Assembly (NCBI GenBank): GCA_036497785.1
Contig: DASXIW010000111.1
Coordinates: 1 to 41,648 of the forward strand
DNA length: 41,648 nt
DNA from: DASXIW01 sp036497785
Lineage (GTDB): Bacteria > Pseudomonadota > Alphaproteobacteria > Acetobacterales > Acetobacteraceae
Direction of reading: 5' to 3'
Shown: positions 15,692 through 23,547 of the stretch, in pieces
Layout: the number at the start of each line of letters is the position of its first letter
How positions within the stretch are numbered: the stretch's first letter is position 1
Position numbers and translations under genes: made by a program
The notes under the pieces: model-generated
Seen by the model: only the letters and a program-made list of their open reading frames with translations
What the model was told of the DNA's origin: nothing
The model's database searches: none

Positions 15692-15699
15692 CAACGTTG
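15692..15699. promoter_or_regulatory. CAACGTTG palindrome upstream of the sugar-acid operon
   Basis: A perfect 8-bp dyad lies in the 120-bp gap between the aldolase start and the transglycosylase stop. Its position would suit an operator for the minus-strand operon. No regulator gene is adjacent, so this is only a candidate. Confidence 0.25.
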
Positions 15700-15740
15700 G
15701 CAATGACCCGACCGACCGTCCGGTGGATGCGCGGCTCAGG

Positions 15741-16922
15741 TCAGGATTGGGCTTCCGGCGAGAGCACGATGCAGCCGCCACGGTTGCGGGAAATGCGTTC
15801 GCAAGCCTGCAACGCGGTGTCGCGCGACAGCCCGGTCAGGCGTGCGCGATACAGCGTTGCACTGGCCTGTCGCACTGTGCCGACCATGGTGCGGGCGCCC
15901 CCAAGCATCTCGCGTGCATGGCCACGGGCAGCCGCGGCGGCGGCGCGGGCCTGGCTCTCATTGCCGAACGCGCCGACCTGGATGGCCCAGCTTCCCGCCA
16001 CGGCCCCGCCGTGCTCGACCGGCAGTGTTTCGGCCACCGCGCGCCCGATCAGATGGAATCCGCCGCCACGCGCCGATGGGGGCGCTGCCATCGCAATTTG
16101 CGACGGTGGCGGCGCGACCATGCGCGGCGGCTCGGGCAGCGCTCTCGTCTCGACGGCGGTGCGGGCATAGCCGGTCCGGGTATAGCGGTTATCAGCCAAT
16201 GCCACCGGGGCGGCGTTGCGGTAGCGCGGATAGCGTGGGCCTGGCGGGATGTTCACCGGTAGTTGATTCATGGCGTATTGCGCGGCCTGCGATGGATGCA
16301 AGGGCTGGTCGTCGCCGAGATTGGCGCCAATTCGCGCCACGTAGCGCCGCGTCTCGTCCGGCAGGGTGCGGTTACGGTTCAAGTAATCGTCCAATCGGCC
16401 TGGGCCGGCATTGTAGGCGGCGAGGAAGCCGGGCGAGCCGTACACGTCGTACAGTTCGCGCAGATAGGCGGTGCCGGCCATGATGTTGTCGTGCGGGTCA
16501 TAGGGATCATCGCCAAGGCCGTAGCGTGCGCGCAGGTCGTCGAAGGTCGTTGGCATCACCTGCATCAGGCCCATGGCACCGGCGGAAGAGATGATCAGCT
16601 GGCCGCCCTGATATTCCTGTCCGTCGGATTCCTGGCGGATCACTTCGCGTATCCAGCGCTCGGGCACGTCGTATTTGGTTGACGCTTCAATGATATAGGG
16701 GCCCCAGGGGTCGCTGGGCGGGCCTGGCGGCGCGTAGTCGTGCCGGGCGCGGGCCGCATATTGCGCCGCTTCCTGCGTGGCGCTGATCTCCGGTCCGCGG
16801 CTGGAGCAGGCGGCGAGCAAGGCCAGGGTCGCCAGTCCGCCAAGGATTCGCAATTTGCGAAATAAGTCGGTTGGAATCGCACCGGCCGCTGCCATGCGGC
16901 GATCAGCGTGGGAGCGTGTCAT
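15741..16922 (-). CDS. Lipoprotein lytic transglycosylase with C-terminal SPOR domain
   Basis: This outer-membrane-anchored enzyme would cleave peptidoglycan glycan strands. In 393 residues, a signal peptide ends in the lipobox LLAAC with Cys39. The SLT domain (about 75-190) has catalytic Glu98 in VIRQESDG, then AGAMGLMQVMP and AYNAGPGR. A long Pro/Arg-rich linker follows. The C-terminus (about 310-390, SWAIQVGAFGNESQARAAA) is a SPOR domain, which in other proteins binds denuded glycan at the septum. The start at 16922 has GGAGG about 11 nt upstream. A second Met at residue 10 would give a more standard signal length. Both fusion halves look intact. Confidence 0.92.
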   Translation of the reverse strand: MTRSHADRRMAAAGAIPTDLFRKLRILGGLATLALLAACSSRGPEISATQEAAQYAARARHDYAPPGPPSDPWGPYIIEASTKYDVPERWIREVIRQESDGQEYQGGQLIISSAGAMGLMQVMPTTFDDLRARYGLGDDPYDPHDNIMAGTAYLRELYDVYGSPGFLAAYNAGPGRLDDYLNRNRTLPDETRRYVARIGANLGDDQPLHPSQAAQYAMNQLPVNIPPGPRYPRYRNAAPVALADNRYTRTGYARTAVETRALPEPPRMVAPPPSQIAMAAPPSARGGGFHLIGRAVAETLPVEHGGAVAGSWAIQVGAFGNESQARAAAAAARGHAREMLGGARTMVGTVRQASATLYRARLTGLSRDTALQACERISRNRGGCIVLSPEAQS

Positions 16923-17001
16923 GCGGCGCGAGCCTCCGTCGTGGCGCGGCCGCGAAGACGCGACCGGAGGGCACGGCGGCCCGGTGGCCGTCCGTTCAGG
17001 A

Positions 17002-17031
17002 GTTCCTTAAGGAACCTCGAGTAAGTACTTA
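17002..17031. promoter_or_regulatory. Pair of adjacent perfect palindromes
   Basis: GTTCCTTAAGGAAC (17002-17015) and TAAGTACTTA (17022-17031) are both perfect dyads, and the six bases between them are nearly the dyad CTCGAG. They lie in the 257-bp gap between two divergent genes, about 80 bp from the transglycosylase start and 150 bp from the lipoprotein start. They could be operators for either gene. The local AT content is well above the neighbourhood. Confidence 0.35.
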
Positions 17032-17179
17032 AGCTAAATCAAAGTTCATGGCAAGAATATGGTGCGTCCATTGTCGATGCGGTTGTAATTTGGCGGCCCG
17101 GGCTCGTCCTTGGATGGGTCGCTATGCTAACGATCGGGCGGGATGCCGCCGCAACAGCCAGGAGGATCGCCCCCCCCGA

Positions 17180-17572
17180 ATGTCCAACCCGATCCGCCAT
17201 GGTTTGCATCCAGCAATATTGCTGGCGCTGGTCCTTGCCAGTTGCACGCCAGCGCCAAAGCCCGTCGCAGCCGTCCCGCACCCGGTCCCAATGGAATACG
17301 GAATCATTGCGTCGTTGCGGCCGGTGACACAAAGCGGGCCACACGGAACGGCGACGGGTCCAGGCGCCAGCATCCTTGCGGCCATTGGCGTGGGCGTGCC
17401 CACAGGGACGGGGGCCGCGCCTAGCGAAGCCGAGTTCGTCATCCGCGCCGATGACGGCCGGACCCTGTCCATTATGCAGGCCAACGACAAGAATTTCCGC
17501 GCAGGCCAGCGCGTTGCGTTGCGTGGCGGGCCGCGCATGCAGGTTGTCAGCCTGGCCGCATCGCGAAACTGA
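17180..17572 (+). CDS. SlyB-like outer-membrane lipoprotein
   Basis: This 130-residue protein has a signal peptide ending in LASC, with Cys22 as lipidation site, then a short Pro/Ala segment. The remaining fold resembles the SlyB/Pcp lipoproteins: a strand near YGIIASLRPV, a short Gly-rich middle (GPGASILAAIGVGVPTGTG) and a C-terminal EFVIRADDGRTLSIMQ...FRAGQRVAL block. The Gly-zipper is shorter than in SlyB. The start at 17180 is preceded by GGAGGA at 17161-17166, but 13 nt away across a run of eight C residues. The frame is open upstream to 17048 without signal-like content. Function is unknown beyond envelope association. Confidence 0.72.
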   Translation: MSNPIRHGLHPAILLALVLASCTPAPKPVAAVPHPVPMEYGIIASLRPVTQSGPHGTATGPGASILAAIGVGVPTGTGAAPSEAEFVIRADDGRTLSIMQANDKNFRAGQRVALRGGPRMQVVSLAASRN

Positions 17573-17635
17573 CGCGATCACGAGGGTGCGACCCCGTTGC
17601 GGCGGGGGGGCGAATGGTCTATCGCCCCGCCCGGA

Positions 17636-18493
17636 ATGTCAGCCGCTCCGCACTCCGGCGCCACCGGCGTCGAAACCGTCGATCTCTTCCCCGGCCAGTC
17701 CAGGGCCGCGCGCCGGCGCATGGCCCTGCGCGACCTGGGCGAGGCGATGACGATGTGGCGTCTGTGCTGGACGTTGAGTTGGCTGGATATCCGGCTGCGC
17801 TATCGCGGCTCCCTGCTCGGTCCGTTCTGGCTAACGTTGTCCACCGGCGTCATGGTGGGCGCCATCGGCGTGATCTATGCCGGGCTGTTCCAGCAGGACA
17901 TGCACAACTACCTGCCCTTCGTCGCCGTGTCCCAGGTGCTATGGGGGTATCTGTCCGCGCTGGTCGGCGACGGCTGCGTCGGCTTCACCAGCGCGGAGGG
18001 CATGATCCGCTCGATCCGGATGCCGTTCTCCTTATATAGCGCCCGTGCCGTCGTGCGAAATTTGCTGGTTCTCGGCCATAATGTGCTGGTCATCATCGTT
18101 GTGTTCGCGGTGTTCGGCACCTGGCCGGGGGTGCATGTTTTCCTGGCGCTGCCCGGGCTTGTCGTGTGGCTGATTGATTCCTGGGCCGTCGCCATACTGC
18201 TCGGCACATTATGCGCGCGGTTCCGGGATATTCCGCCGATCGTCGGCAGCATCATGCAGATCGCCTTCTTCGCCACGCCAGTGATCTGGCCACCGGAAAA
18301 TCTGCACAACCACCAGTGGGTTCTGCTGTACAACCCTTTTTACGCGCTGTTGGAGATCGTGCGTGGGCCGCTGCTGGGGACCACGCCGCACCAGTCGGTG
18401 TACATCATGGCCGCGTTGACCTCTGTCGTGCTGTGCGGCGCCTGCTGGACCCTGTTTGCCCGGGTTCGCGGCCGCATCGCGTTCTGGGTGTGA
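17636..18493 (+). CDS. Polysaccharide ABC exporter permease (Wzm/KpsM type)
   Basis: This inner-membrane subunit of an ABC-2 transporter moves lipid-linked O-antigen or capsule across the membrane. The 285-residue protein has a cytoplasmic N-terminus, an amphipathic segment (LSWLDIRLRYRGSLLGPFW) typical of Wzm, and about six hydrophobic spans. The block IAFFATPVIWPPE, then YNPFYALLEIVRGPLLG, is diagnostic of the family. The start at 17636 has only a weak Shine-Dalgarno. A GTG at 17597 would add 13 residues. It is followed 4 nt after its stop by the matching ATPase. No glycosyltransferase genes lie nearby. Confidence 0.9.
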   Translation: MSAAPHSGATGVETVDLFPGQSRAARRRMALRDLGEAMTMWRLCWTLSWLDIRLRYRGSLLGPFWLTLSTGVMVGAIGVIYAGLFQQDMHNYLPFVAVSQVLWGYLSALVGDGCVGFTSAEGMIRSIRMPFSLYSARAVVRNLLVLGHNVLVIIVVFAVFGTWPGVHVFLALPGLVVWLIDSWAVAILLGTLCARFRDIPPIVGSIMQIAFFATPVIWPPENLHNHQWVLLYNPFYALLEIVRGPLLGTTPHQSVYIMAALTSVVLCGACWTLFARVRGRIAFWV

Positions 18494-18497
18494 GCCG

Positions 18498-19283
18498 ATG
18501 AACCGTCACGGCAACGCACGGGTCGAGATCGCCTCCGTCAGCCTCGATTTTCCGCTGTACCATTCGAGTGGCCGCAGCCTGAAGAAGCTGGTGATGAGCA
18601 CCGTCACCGGACGGATGGGCGCGGACACCAAGAACCGCGTGGTCGTGCAAGCCCTGCGCGATGTCAGCTTCACCCTGAACAGCGGCGACCGGTTGGGGCT
18701 GATCGGCCATAACGGCGCCGGGAAAACCACGCTGCTGCGCGCCATGGCCGGCATATACGAGCCCTTTCAGGGCCATATTCAGGTGCGCGGCACATTGAAC
18801 GCCCTGCTCGACGCCAATCTTGGTATGAACATGGATCTGACCGGGCGCGAGAACATCATGCTGCGCGGGCTGTACAGCGGCCTTGGGGCCACCGAAATCG
18901 CCCAGTTGCAGGAGGATGTGCGCGACTTCGCCGAACTGGGCGAATTCATGGGCCTGCCCGTGCGCATCTACAGTTCCGGCATGGTGGTCCGATTGGGCTT
19001 CGCGCTGGCCACCGCCATCCGTCCGCAAGTGCTGCTGATGGATGAGTGGTTCCTGGCCGGCGATGCCACCTTCATGGAAAAAGCCCGCGCCCGACTGGAA
19101 GACATGGTGCGCGGGGCGGAAATCCTGGTGCTGTCCACGCATAGCACCAAAGTCATCATGGAATGGTGCACGCGGGTGATCTGGATGGATCAAGGTCGCA
19201 TCCGGGCCGATGGGCCGCCGGAGGAAGTGCTGGAGCAATATCTCGGGCACCCCGTGAACATGGAGCATACGGCGGTCGCCTGA
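18498..19283 (+). CDS. Polysaccharide ABC exporter ATPase (Wzt/KpsT type)
   Basis: This is the nucleotide-binding partner of the preceding permease. The 261-residue protein has Walker A GHNGAGKTT at 70-78, a family-typical signature YSSGMVVRLGFALA in place of LSGGQ, Walker B VLLMDEWF, and the switch His in LSTHS. It ends soon after the ATPase core, so it lacks the C-terminal carbohydrate-binding domain of long Wzt proteins and is closer to KpsT. In those systems chain-end recognition is not done by the ATPase. The ATG at 18498 lies 4 nt after the permease stop. A non-coding repeat begins just downstream. Confidence 0.93.
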   Translation: MNRHGNARVEIASVSLDFPLYHSSGRSLKKLVMSTVTGRMGADTKNRVVVQALRDVSFTLNSGDRLGLIGHNGAGKTTLLRAMAGIYEPFQGHIQVRGTLNALLDANLGMNMDLTGRENIMLRGLYSGLGATEIAQLQEDVRDFAELGEFMGLPVRIYSSGMVVRLGFALATAIRPQVLLMDEWFLAGDATFMEKARARLEDMVRGAEILVLSTHSTKVIMEWCTRVIWMDQGRIRADGPPEEVLEQYLGHPVNMEHTAVA

Positions 19284-19287
19284 CGCG

Positions 19288-19710
19288 AAGGCAAGGCCGG
19301 GGGCTTTCCCTCCGGTGCCATTCCAGCGGCGAAGCGAGCCGCTGGAACCTTTGGCACCTCCGCCCGTGGACCCCATCAAAGGCGGAGCCTTTGAAATCCG
19401 ATACTTTTCTTGGCTGTGGCGATAGCCTTGGACTGCGATCGGGTTTCTTGCTGGCGCCGCAGGCATTCCGATCATGACCAAGCTGGAATGCTTGGTGCTG
19501 TCGCAAGGATGGCTGGGCTTCGCCGCTCTCACCGTAGAGATCGGTGTCTTCAACCGCCGATGATTCCGCGCCGGAACGCGACAACGCCGCGAGGTTCCAT
19601 GACCTGCGGCGCAAGCAAGGCAAGAAAGTCGATCCAGCCAAGAGCGTAACGGGATCAAAGGGGCCCCTGCCCCTTTGCGGGTCGGGGCAGAGCCCGGCCT
19701 TCCTTTCTTC
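19288..19710. repeat. Non-coding element B, second copy of the two-hairpin inverted-repeat family
   Basis: This element occupies most of the 552-base gap between the exporter ATPase and the CoA lyase. Its left end carries CAAAGGC-GGA-GCCTTTG (19377-19393) next to TGGACCCC. Its right end carries CAAAGGGGC-CCCT-GCCCCTTTG (19656-19677), a weaker GGGC-AGA-GCCC hairpin and an outer edge that reads AAGAAAGGAAGG inverted. It shares with element A the internal strings TTCTTGGCTG and CCTGCGGCGCAAGCAAG. Minus-strand frames across it (for example 19156-19785) look non-coding. The rest of the gap (19711-19835) shows nothing I recognise. Confidence 0.65.
19314..19358. repeat. 45-nt near-perfect palindrome nested in element B
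   Basis: GGTGCCA (19314-19320) plus TTCCAGCGGC (19321-19330) pair with GCCGCTGGAA (19338-19347) and TGGCACC (19352-19358), leaving a 7-nt loop and a 4-nt bulge. It interrupts the place where element A has its first end hairpin. It looks like a separate insertion or expansion, and as RNA it could end the wzm-wzt transcript. Confidence 0.6.
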
Positions 19711-19835
19711 CGAAGTCACAGGCAAGTCAGGCAGGCCGCTTTCAAACGGGCACGCACGCCGCAGCGACATCGGGTTCTTTTGCATGTCGGGCCTGTTCGC
19801 GCAAGATCGTTGCTGAGAAGGTTGGGGGAATGTTC

Positions 19836-20753
19836 ATGAGCGATGGTGGGCCAAATTCTGCACTGCGGCTGCGCAGCCCGTTATTTGCGCCCGGGGATTC
19901 AGCGCGAAAGGCGGCTAGGGCGTTGGCGTCCGATGCTGACGCCGTCATTCTCGATCTCGAGGATTCGGTGGCCGAAGCGGGCAAGGAAGCGGCGCGGGCC
20001 GAGGTGGCGGCGATGCTGCCGGGCATATCCCGCCCCGGGGTGATCGTGCGCATCAATCCGCGCGACACGCGCTGGTATCTTGGCGACCTCGCTGCCGTGG
20101 TGGCGGGAAGGCCGGCGGGGATCATGCTGCCGAAATGCGCTGGCGCCGCGGATCTGCTGGCGCTGGATCATCATCTGGAGGCGTTGGAGGTTCAGGCCGG
20201 GCTGCAAGCCGGCGCGATCGGAGTGGTGCCGATCGTGACCGAGACCGCAGCCTCCGTGCTCGGTTTGGCGGGCATGGCCAGCGCGGCGCGGCGCGTGGTG
20301 GCGTTCTGCTTTGGCGCCGAGGATCTTTCGGCCGATCTGGGCATCGCGCCGCGTCTGGCCGATCAGTCCTATCCCGCGCCCGTCGCGCATGCGCGGGCGG
20401 CGGTGCTGATCGCGGCGGCGGCGGCCGGCGTGCCGGCGCTGGACACGCCCTGGCCCGATCCGCGCGACCCCGCCGGGCTGGCGCGGGAGGCGGCGGCGGC
20501 GGCGGCGGATGGATTTGCGGGCAAGCTGTGCATCCATCCCGACCAGATCGCACCGATGAATGCTGCCTTCACGCCGGACGCCGAGCGCCTGGCCTGGGCT
20601 GTGCGGGTGCGCGACGGCTTTGCCGCCAATCCGGGGGCGGGGGTGTTCACGCTGGACGGCAAGATGATCGACCAGCCGCATTTGAAGCTGGCGCGGCGCA
20701 TTCTGGCAGCTTCGGGGGAAGCGGCAGAGCTTGCCCCTCACGCCCCATCATAA
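19836..20753 (+). CDS. CoA-ester lyase of the HpcH/HpaI-citrate lyase beta family
   Basis: The 305-residue TIM-barrel protein is related to CitE, malyl-CoA lyase and citramalyl-CoA lyase, which cleave a beta-hydroxyacyl-CoA. Landmarks are LFAPGDSARK, the metal-region block ADAVILDLEDSV, an Arg in IVRINPRDT, Glu in VTETAAS, FGAEDLSADLG and the C-terminal GKLCIHPDQI. The start at 19836 is chosen over an ATG two codons upstream (19830), because GGGGGAA at 19824-19830 then sits 5-7 nt from the start. No cognate CoA-ligase or dehydratase is adjacent, so the substrate is open. The efflux operon begins 71 nt after its stop. Confidence 0.88.
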   Translation: MSDGGPNSALRLRSPLFAPGDSARKAARALASDADAVILDLEDSVAEAGKEAARAEVAAMLPGISRPGVIVRINPRDTRWYLGDLAAVVAGRPAGIMLPKCAGAADLLALDHHLEALEVQAGLQAGAIGVVPIVTETAASVLGLAGMASAARRVVAFCFGAEDLSADLGIAPRLADQSYPAPVAHARAAVLIAAAAAGVPALDTPWPDPRDPAGLAREAAAAAADGFAGKLCIHPDQIAPMNAAFTPDAERLAWAVRVRDGFAANPGAGVFTLDGKMIDQPHLKLARRILAASGEAAELAPHAPS

Positions 20754-20824
20754 ATTCGCCATGTGTTCATTTCATAGACCATCCGTATGATCAGGCGCGG
20801 CAGTGACTGTCGAAACCGGACCCC

Positions 20825-22273
20825 ATGACGCAACGACATGCCCGCGCGGGACGCCGTCTCGTCCTTGTTCTGTTGCTGGCCGGCTGCTCGCTCGGGCCCG
20901 ACTACAAAAGCCCAGTGCTGGAAACGCCGGCGGCTTTCCGTGCCACATCGGTGAGCGCCGCGCAGGCCTGGCCGCGCGCGGATTGGTGGCGCGGGTTCAA
21001 CTCGCCCGATCTGAACACACTGATCGACCAGGCTGAGGCGGGCAGCTTCGACATTCAGGCGGCGATCGCGCGGGTGGTGCAGGCGGATGCGCAGATCCGC
21101 ATTTCCGGAAGTGCGCTGCTGCCGAGTGTGAATGCAACCGGGACGGCAAGCTGGAGCCGTGGCTTTACCCGTCGCACGACGTTCACCCGGGGCGGCTATA
21201 TCGAGAGCCACAGCTACAGCCTAGAGCCCAGCGCCGCCTATGAGCTGGATTTCTGGGGCAAGCTGCGTGCCACCCAGCAATCCGCCGAGGCGAGCGACCT
21301 GTTCAGCCGGTTCGACCAGCAGACCGTGGCGCTGACCACCATCACCGCTGTCGCCAATACCTGGTTCCAGGCGCTGGCATTGCAGGACCGCATCGACGTG
21401 GCGCGGCGCAACGTGTCGGATGCCGAACAGATTCTGCACGCGATCCAGGCCCGGCTGGATGCCGGCACCGCCAGCCTGCTGGACGTGTCGCAGCAGGAGA
21501 CGCTGGTGGCCGGGCTGCGCGCGCAGATACCGGGGCTGCAGAGCCAGCTGGTGCAGTCGGTGAACGCACTGGCCATCCTGATCGGCCGTCCGCCGGAGAG
21601 CATCACCGTGCGGCCGGGCACGCTGACCACGCTCTCGCTGCCGGAAATCGCGCCGGGCCTCCCCTCCGAGGTGCTGGCGCGGCGGCCGGATGTGGCTTCC
21701 GCCGAGGCGGATCTGATTGCCGCCAATGCGAATATCCGGGTGGCGCGCGCCAATTTCTTCCCGGATGTGACGCTATCCGCCGCCGGGGGGTGGCAGAGCA
21801 CCGCGATCACGACCCTGTTCGGCCCCGGCGCGTTGCTGGCCTCGGCCAGCGCCAGCGTGGCGCAGACCATCTTCGACAACGGCCTGAAGGGCGGGCAGTA
21901 CCAGCAGGCGCAGGGCCGGTATGACGAGTTGCTGGCGGATTATCGCAAGGCCGTGGTGCAGGCCTTTACGGACGTGGACGACGCCGTGGACGGCTATCGG
22001 CTGGCGACAGAGCAGGAGGCGCTGGAGCAGACGGCGGTAGTGACCGCGCAGCGCGCCGCCGACATTGCGCGCGCGCAGCTTCTGGCCGGCACCATCGACA
22101 TCGTGACGGCGCTACAGGTGCAGACGGCGTTGTACACGGACCTCGATTTGCTGGCCCAGGACCGGCTGGCGCGATTCCTGACTTTGGTGAGCATCTACAA
22201 GGCCCTGGGCGGCGGCTGGTCGAAGGCCGATACGGTGCCGCTGCCAAGCACCATCTTCCACGGCGTGCTATAA
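20825..22273 (+). CDS. RND efflux outer-membrane lipoprotein (NodT/OprM family)
   Basis: This is the TolC-like exit duct of a tripartite efflux pump. The 482-residue protein has a lipobox LLLAGC with Cys21, then SLGPDYKSP, the standard start of the NodT family. Two related OEP repeats follow, with long helices and short beta-barrel segments (for example SYSLEPSAAYELDFWGKL and SVAQTIFDNGLKGG). The block LPSEVLARRPDVASAEADL is the family signature between repeats. It is the first gene of a four-gene operon, with the adaptor gene 28 nt downstream. No regulator gene is adjacent. Confidence 0.94.
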   Translation: MTQRHARAGRRLVLVLLLAGCSLGPDYKSPVLETPAAFRATSVSAAQAWPRADWWRGFNSPDLNTLIDQAEAGSFDIQAAIARVVQADAQIRISGSALLPSVNATGTASWSRGFTRRTTFTRGGYIESHSYSLEPSAAYELDFWGKLRATQQSAEASDLFSRFDQQTVALTTITAVANTWFQALALQDRIDVARRNVSDAEQILHAIQARLDAGTASLLDVSQQETLVAGLRAQIPGLQSQLVQSVNALAILIGRPPESITVRPGTLTTLSLPEIAPGLPSEVLARRPDVASAEADLIAANANIRVARANFFPDVTLSAAGGWQSTAITTLFGPGALLASASASVAQTIFDNGLKGGQYQQAQGRYDELLADYRKAVVQAFTDVDDAVDGYRLATEQEALEQTAVVTAQRAADIARAQLLAGTIDIVTALQVQTALYTDLDLLAQDRLARFLTLVSIYKALGGGWSKADTVPLPSTIFHGVL

Positions 22274-22301
22274 AAGCCGCAACGCGGCAACAGGAATCGG
22301 C

Positions 22302-23537
22302 ATGCGTCGGATTTTCGTCCTCCTCATCTGTGTGCTGGCGATCGCTGGCGGCGGGTATTGGTGGTTCGCCGTTCACACAAAAGCGGCCGACCAGCAGGCC
22401 CGGCTGCGGCGCGGTGCGGGCGACGGCGTGATTCCGGTTTCCGTCACTGCCGTCACCCAGCAGGACGTGCCGATCTATCTTGAGGGACTGGGCACGGTCC
22501 AGGCTTCGGCCACGGTCACGGTGAAGCCGATGGTGGACGGCAAGCTGATGGAGGTGCGCTACCGCGAAGGCCAGGATGTGCATGTCGGCGATGTGCTGGC
22601 CATCATCGATCCGCGCACCTATCAGGCGGCGCTGGATCTGGCTGTCGCCAAAAAGCAGCAGGACGAATCGCTGCTGGCGAATGCGCGTGTGGACCTGGCG
22701 CGCTACCAGAAACTTGCCGCTACTGCCTACACTTCTGCACAACAGGCCGATACGCAGAAGGCGCTGGTGGCGCAGGATCAGGCGCAGGTGGCGCAGGATC
22801 AGGCGCAAATCGATACGGCACGCACCAATCTGAGCTATTGCACCATTACCTCGCCGGTGGAGGGCCGTGCGGGCATTCGCCTGGTGGATGCCGGGAACAT
22901 CGTGCATGCGGCGGACGCCACCGGCCTGGTGGTGCTGACCACGCTAAAGCCGATTTCCGTAGTGTTCACCTTGCCGCAGCAGAGCTTGCCGGCGGTGGCC
23001 GGCGCCATGGCCGCGGGCACGCCAGCGGTGTTGGCATTGCCGCAGGCTGCGGATCAGGCGACGAAGGCCAAGGTTCTGGACACCGGCACGCTGACGGTGC
23101 TGGACAACCAGGTGGACCCGACGACGGGGACGATCAAGCTGAAGGCGAACTTTCCGAACGAAAGGCTGCTGTTGTGGCCGGGCGCTTTCGTGACGGTGCG
23201 GCTGCGGGTGGACATTGTGCGAGGTGCCGTGGTGGTGCCGCCGGTGGCGGTGCAGCGCGGGCCGCAGGGGCCGTATGTTTATGTGCTGAACGGCGATCAG
23301 ACCGTCAGCCGGCGTGGCGTGCGGGAAGGCCATGAGGATCTGGCCGCCGCCATTATCGCGGATGGGCTGAAGCCCGGCGAGCAAGTGGTGATCGATGGTG
23401 CCGCGCGGCTGACCGACAAGGCGAAGGTGACGGTGCTGCAGCCTGCCGGAACGGCGCCCGCGACGCCCGCGCCGGCGCCGCAAACCGGCACGGACGGGGT
23501 GGCGGTTCGCGGACAGCGCAATCGCGGCGCGAGCTGA
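22302..23537 (+). CDS. mdtA: RND periplasmic adaptor subunit (MdtA-like)
   Basis: This membrane-fusion protein links the inner-membrane pump to the outer-membrane duct. The 411-residue protein has an N-terminal membrane anchor (IFVLLICVLAIAGGGYWWF). A split lipoyl domain follows (GTVQASATVTVKPMVDGKL and, after the hairpin, ITSPVEGRAGIRLVDAGNIV). Between them lies an alpha-helical hairpin containing a perfect VAQDQAQ heptad duplication at about 156-169, and a beta-barrel and membrane-proximal domain come after. The C-terminal tail is rich in Pro and Ala. The order and the paired pump genes downstream fit MdtABC. The drug spectrum is unknown. Confidence 0.92.
   Translation: MRRIFVLLICVLAIAGGGYWWFAVHTKAADQQARLRRGAGDGVIPVSVTAVTQQDVPIYLEGLGTVQASATVTVKPMVDGKLMEVRYREGQDVHVGDVLAIIDPRTYQAALDLAVAKKQQDESLLANARVDLARYQKLAATAYTSAQQADTQKALVAQDQAQVAQDQAQIDTARTNLSYCTITSPVEGRAGIRLVDAGNIVHAADATGLVVLTTLKPISVVFTLPQQSLPAVAGAMAAGTPAVLALPQAADQATKAKVLDTGTLTVLDNQVDPTTGTIKLKANFPNERLLLWPGAFVTVRLRVDIVRGAVVVPPVAVQRGPQGPYVYVLNGDQTVSRRGVREGHEDLAAAIIADGLKPGEQVVIDGAARLTDKAKVTVLQPAGTAPATPAPAPQTGTDGVAVRGQRNRGAS
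22767..22808 (+). repeat. 21-bp tandem duplication in the adaptor gene
   Basis: The 21-bp unit at 22767-22787 is repeated at 22788-22808 with one changed base at the last position. It encodes VAQDQAQ twice, one heptad of the coiled-coil hairpin, so the duplication is in frame and in register with the coiled coil. Confidence 0.9.
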
Positions 23538-23547
23538 CGGCGCGCGG

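Noticed and set aside
19156..19785. 209-codon minus-strand frame over element B
   Set aside because: It runs through the hairpin repeats and the end of wzt, and its composition follows the palindromes. I treat it as non-coding.
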